Shown in pieces: positions 63,004 through 64,000 of a DNA stretch of 64,000 nt. This stretch comes from Chloroflexota bacterium. Its GTDB lineage: Bacteria > Chloroflexota > UBA11872 > UBA12225 > JAJDUF01. Within the stretch, counting starts at the first letter, position 1. The number at the start of each line of letters is the position of its first letter. The position numbers were made by a program, and so were the translations under genes. The DNA is taken from positions 124,001 to 188,000 of the forward strand of contig JAJDUF010000022.1 in NCBI GenBank assembly GCA_022826725.1, written 5' to 3'. The notes beneath the pieces were generated by a model. It ran no database searches, was not told where the DNA came from, and saw only the letters and a program-made list of their open reading frames with translations.

Positions 63004-63300
63004 ATGGGACGTTATCGCAAGAAGCCAGTGATTGTGGATGCGGTGCAGTGGAATGGTGGTGCTGCCGATCGGAAGGCCCTGCTCAGAGAGCTAGGAGTTT
63101 CCGGTGAGCAGGTCACGCTCCAGGCCAACGGCGACTTAGCGATTGCCACGCTCGAAGGCGTGATGACGGCAATCCCGTCAGATTGGATCATCAAGGGTGT
63201 TCACCACGAGGTCTACCCGTGCAAGGACCACGTGTTCAAGGCAACCTATGAGTTGCACGACCCTGATGATTTGCACATCCCCCACTTGGACATACGTTAG
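63004..63300 (+). CDS. phage-type small protein (RYRKKPV family)
   Basis: 98 residues: MGRYRKKPVIVDAVQWNGGA at the start, DLAIATLEGVMTAIPSDWII, KGVHHEVYPCKDHVFKATYE. This matches a family found on many phage and prophage genomes, with 'R-Y-R-K-K-P-V ... D-W-I-I-K-G-V ... Y-P-C-K'; its role is unknown. ATG 63004 has AAGGATGGGG upstream; ATG 62995 is an alternative. It stands alone, divergent from the NYN gene, and suggests a phage-derived region at the right end of the window. Confidence 0.75.
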   Translation: MGRYRKKPVIVDAVQWNGGAADRKALLRELGVSGEQVTLQANGDLAIATLEGVMTAIPSDWIIKGVHHEVYPCKDHVFKATYELHDPDDLHIPHLDIR

Positions 63301-63304
63301 CGTA

Positions 63305-63724
63305 TCACCACCCCTTGAGGATAACGATGACTAGGGTCGCTGCTGCTACCAGCATGAAGATCAATGGCAGCGAGTACTCCGCAATAGTCAATTGCAGGTA
63401 TCTGTTGCTCTTGCCACCGCTTTTCTTGGGGTCCCACTCCTTGAGGAAGAAATCGAATGGCAGGTGCCCCTCCAACTCGTGTATGACGCGAAACTTCTCG
63501 CGGTTGAGTTCCTTGTAGGAGCGGATCACCCGAATCCATGACCCACAGACAAGAATTGTGCCGACTGCGAGGCCAATGGCAACTAGCTCGCCAGGGATTG
63601 ACCCAACTCCAAAGCGGAGTGCCGCACCAGAGAAGACGAGCAGGGCTACAGCGAGGGTTCCATAGAGCCGATTGGCACCCTCGCGGCGGTTACTAACTTG
63701 GTCGGCAAGACCGGCGTACAACAC
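63305..63724 (-). CDS. RipA-like small membrane protein, start uncertain
   Basis: 139 residues with three membrane segments (LYGTLAVALLVFSGAALRF, LVAIGLAVGTILVCGSWI, LPLIFMLVAAATLVIVIL). Between them, VIRSYKELNREKFRVIHELE and LPFDFFLKEW match a family I know as RipA-type octameric membrane proteins, often near defence or phage genes. The GTG at 63724 lies at the boundary with the IS1-like fragment and has no strong binding site, so the native 5' end may have been cut. It converges with the phage-type gene; their ends are 4 bp apart. Confidence 0.65.
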   Translation of the reverse strand: MLYAGLADQVSNRREGANRLYGTLAVALLVFSGAALRFGVGSIPGELVAIGLAVGTILVCGSWIRVIRSYKELNREKFRVIHELEGHLPFDFFLKEWDPKKSGGKSNRYLQLTIAEYSLPLIFMLVAAATLVIVILKGW

Positions 63725-64000
63725 GGTAGCGAAGCTCCAGATCGAAGCAGGTGAGGCGTGCCAAGCGTATCACGATGAGCGCGTCCGCGGGCTGCGGACA
63801 CGAGACATCGAGATCGACGAAGTGCATGCGTTTGTGTACGCCCATGAGAATCGCGTACCGACGGCCATTGCTGCGCCACCAGAGGCCGGGGATGTGTATA
63901 CCTGGACGGCGCTGGCGAAGGAATCGAAGCTGATTATCGCCTGGCGGTCTGGCAGCCGGGAAGCGGATACCGGGTTGCCCTTCATGGTGGATGTGGCCAG
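63716..64000 (+). pseudogene. IS1-like transposase, 5'-truncated, runs off the window
   Basis: The plus-strand frame reads NTVAKLQIEAGEACQAYHDE, RVRGLRTRDIEIDEVHAFVY, AHENRVPTAIAAPPEAGDVY, TWTALAKESKLIIAWRSGSR, EADTGLPFMVDVAR. This is the DDE catalytic core of IS1-family transposases (first Asp in IEIDEVHAF). The N-terminal zinc-finger/helix-turn-helix part is absent because the RipA-like gene abuts on the left. No start codon is evident; it is probably a remnant. Confidence 0.75.

Overview
The window is GC-rich bacterial chromosome, gene-dense on both strands, and probably comes from an uncultured Chloroflexota or a similarly placed environmental lineage. Three hydrophobic proteins carry a recurring G-x-x-Q-W-L-V-L-R-R repeat that I associate from memory with that phylum. 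Single-gene isomerases and dehydrogenases are abundant, as is typical of such genomes. No rRNA or other decisive marker is present, so the placement is an inference. Core genes are ordinary bacterial ones: tig-clpP-clpX, argH, folP-folC, a cysteine desulfurase, an OmpR-type two-component pair, an HtrA protease, and tRNA-Gln and tRNA-Gly.

Layout. 1-12.8 kb: tRNA-Gln, a PH-domain protein, then catabolic enzymes (Gfo/Idh/MocA oxidoreductase, SDR, Fe-ADH-like dehydrogenase, C45 acyltransferase, FAD oxidoreductase, a sialidase-like protein) around a large bacterial leucine-rich-repeat protein. 12.8-18.1 kb: a DUF3830 plus Asp/Glu-racemase pair, a 911-residue FG-GAP protein and a 2-hydroxyacid dehydrogenase. 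18.4-21.7 kb: a UbiA-type prenyltransferase, two nucleotide-sugar epimerases, and tRNA-Gly with promoter and terminator. 21.9-29 kb: tig-clpP-clpX, a BON membrane protein, a phosphatase, a cysteine desulfurase and a zinc-finger membrane protein. 29-38 kb: histidine kinase and regulator, RsmC-like methyltransferase, TIM-barrel isomerase, HtrA, YhfC protease, zinc alcohol dehydrogenase. 38-49 kb: large unassigned proteins, a two-domain esterase, argH, folP-folC, another TIM-barrel isomerase. 49-56 kb: a copper-related cluster with a CopC-CopD-YtkA-cytochrome c fusion, followed by decayed genes (a toxin-antitoxin remnant and a duplicated esterase 5' end). 56-64 kb: panE, two QWLVLRR membrane proteins, an M19 dipeptidase, an IS110-family element, an NHL protein, a candidate small RNA, an NYN nuclease, a phage-type protein, a RipA-like membrane protein and a truncated IS1-like transposase.

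The intergenic DNA is full of short palindromic repeats: family A (C-rich hairpin with a GGGGCCGGGGGGTGAGG-like tail), family B (CTCCCCCGTTGCGACGGGGGAG with a GGGTGGGGGCC tail), family C (GTCCCCCCGC hairpin with a GGACCATAGGGGGG tail), family D (AATCCTG-type), and GTCATT-palindrome-AATCC. Some copies run into coding sequence and supply the ends or the interior of FolP, a histidine kinase, an epimerase, a CopD domain and a lipoprotein.

The most notable find is the IS110-family element at 60041-61216. It sits in a family A repeat at a CT core, and the empty site can be reconstructed exactly. Its 196-nt left end folds into a 5' hairpin and two internal-loop hairpins whose loop strands match the occupied target and the element's own ends. 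This is the architecture of a bridge RNA, here apparently addressed to the genome's own interspersed repeat. The -35 and -10 boxes lie at opposite ends of the element and would form a 17-bp-spaced promoter only on circularisation.
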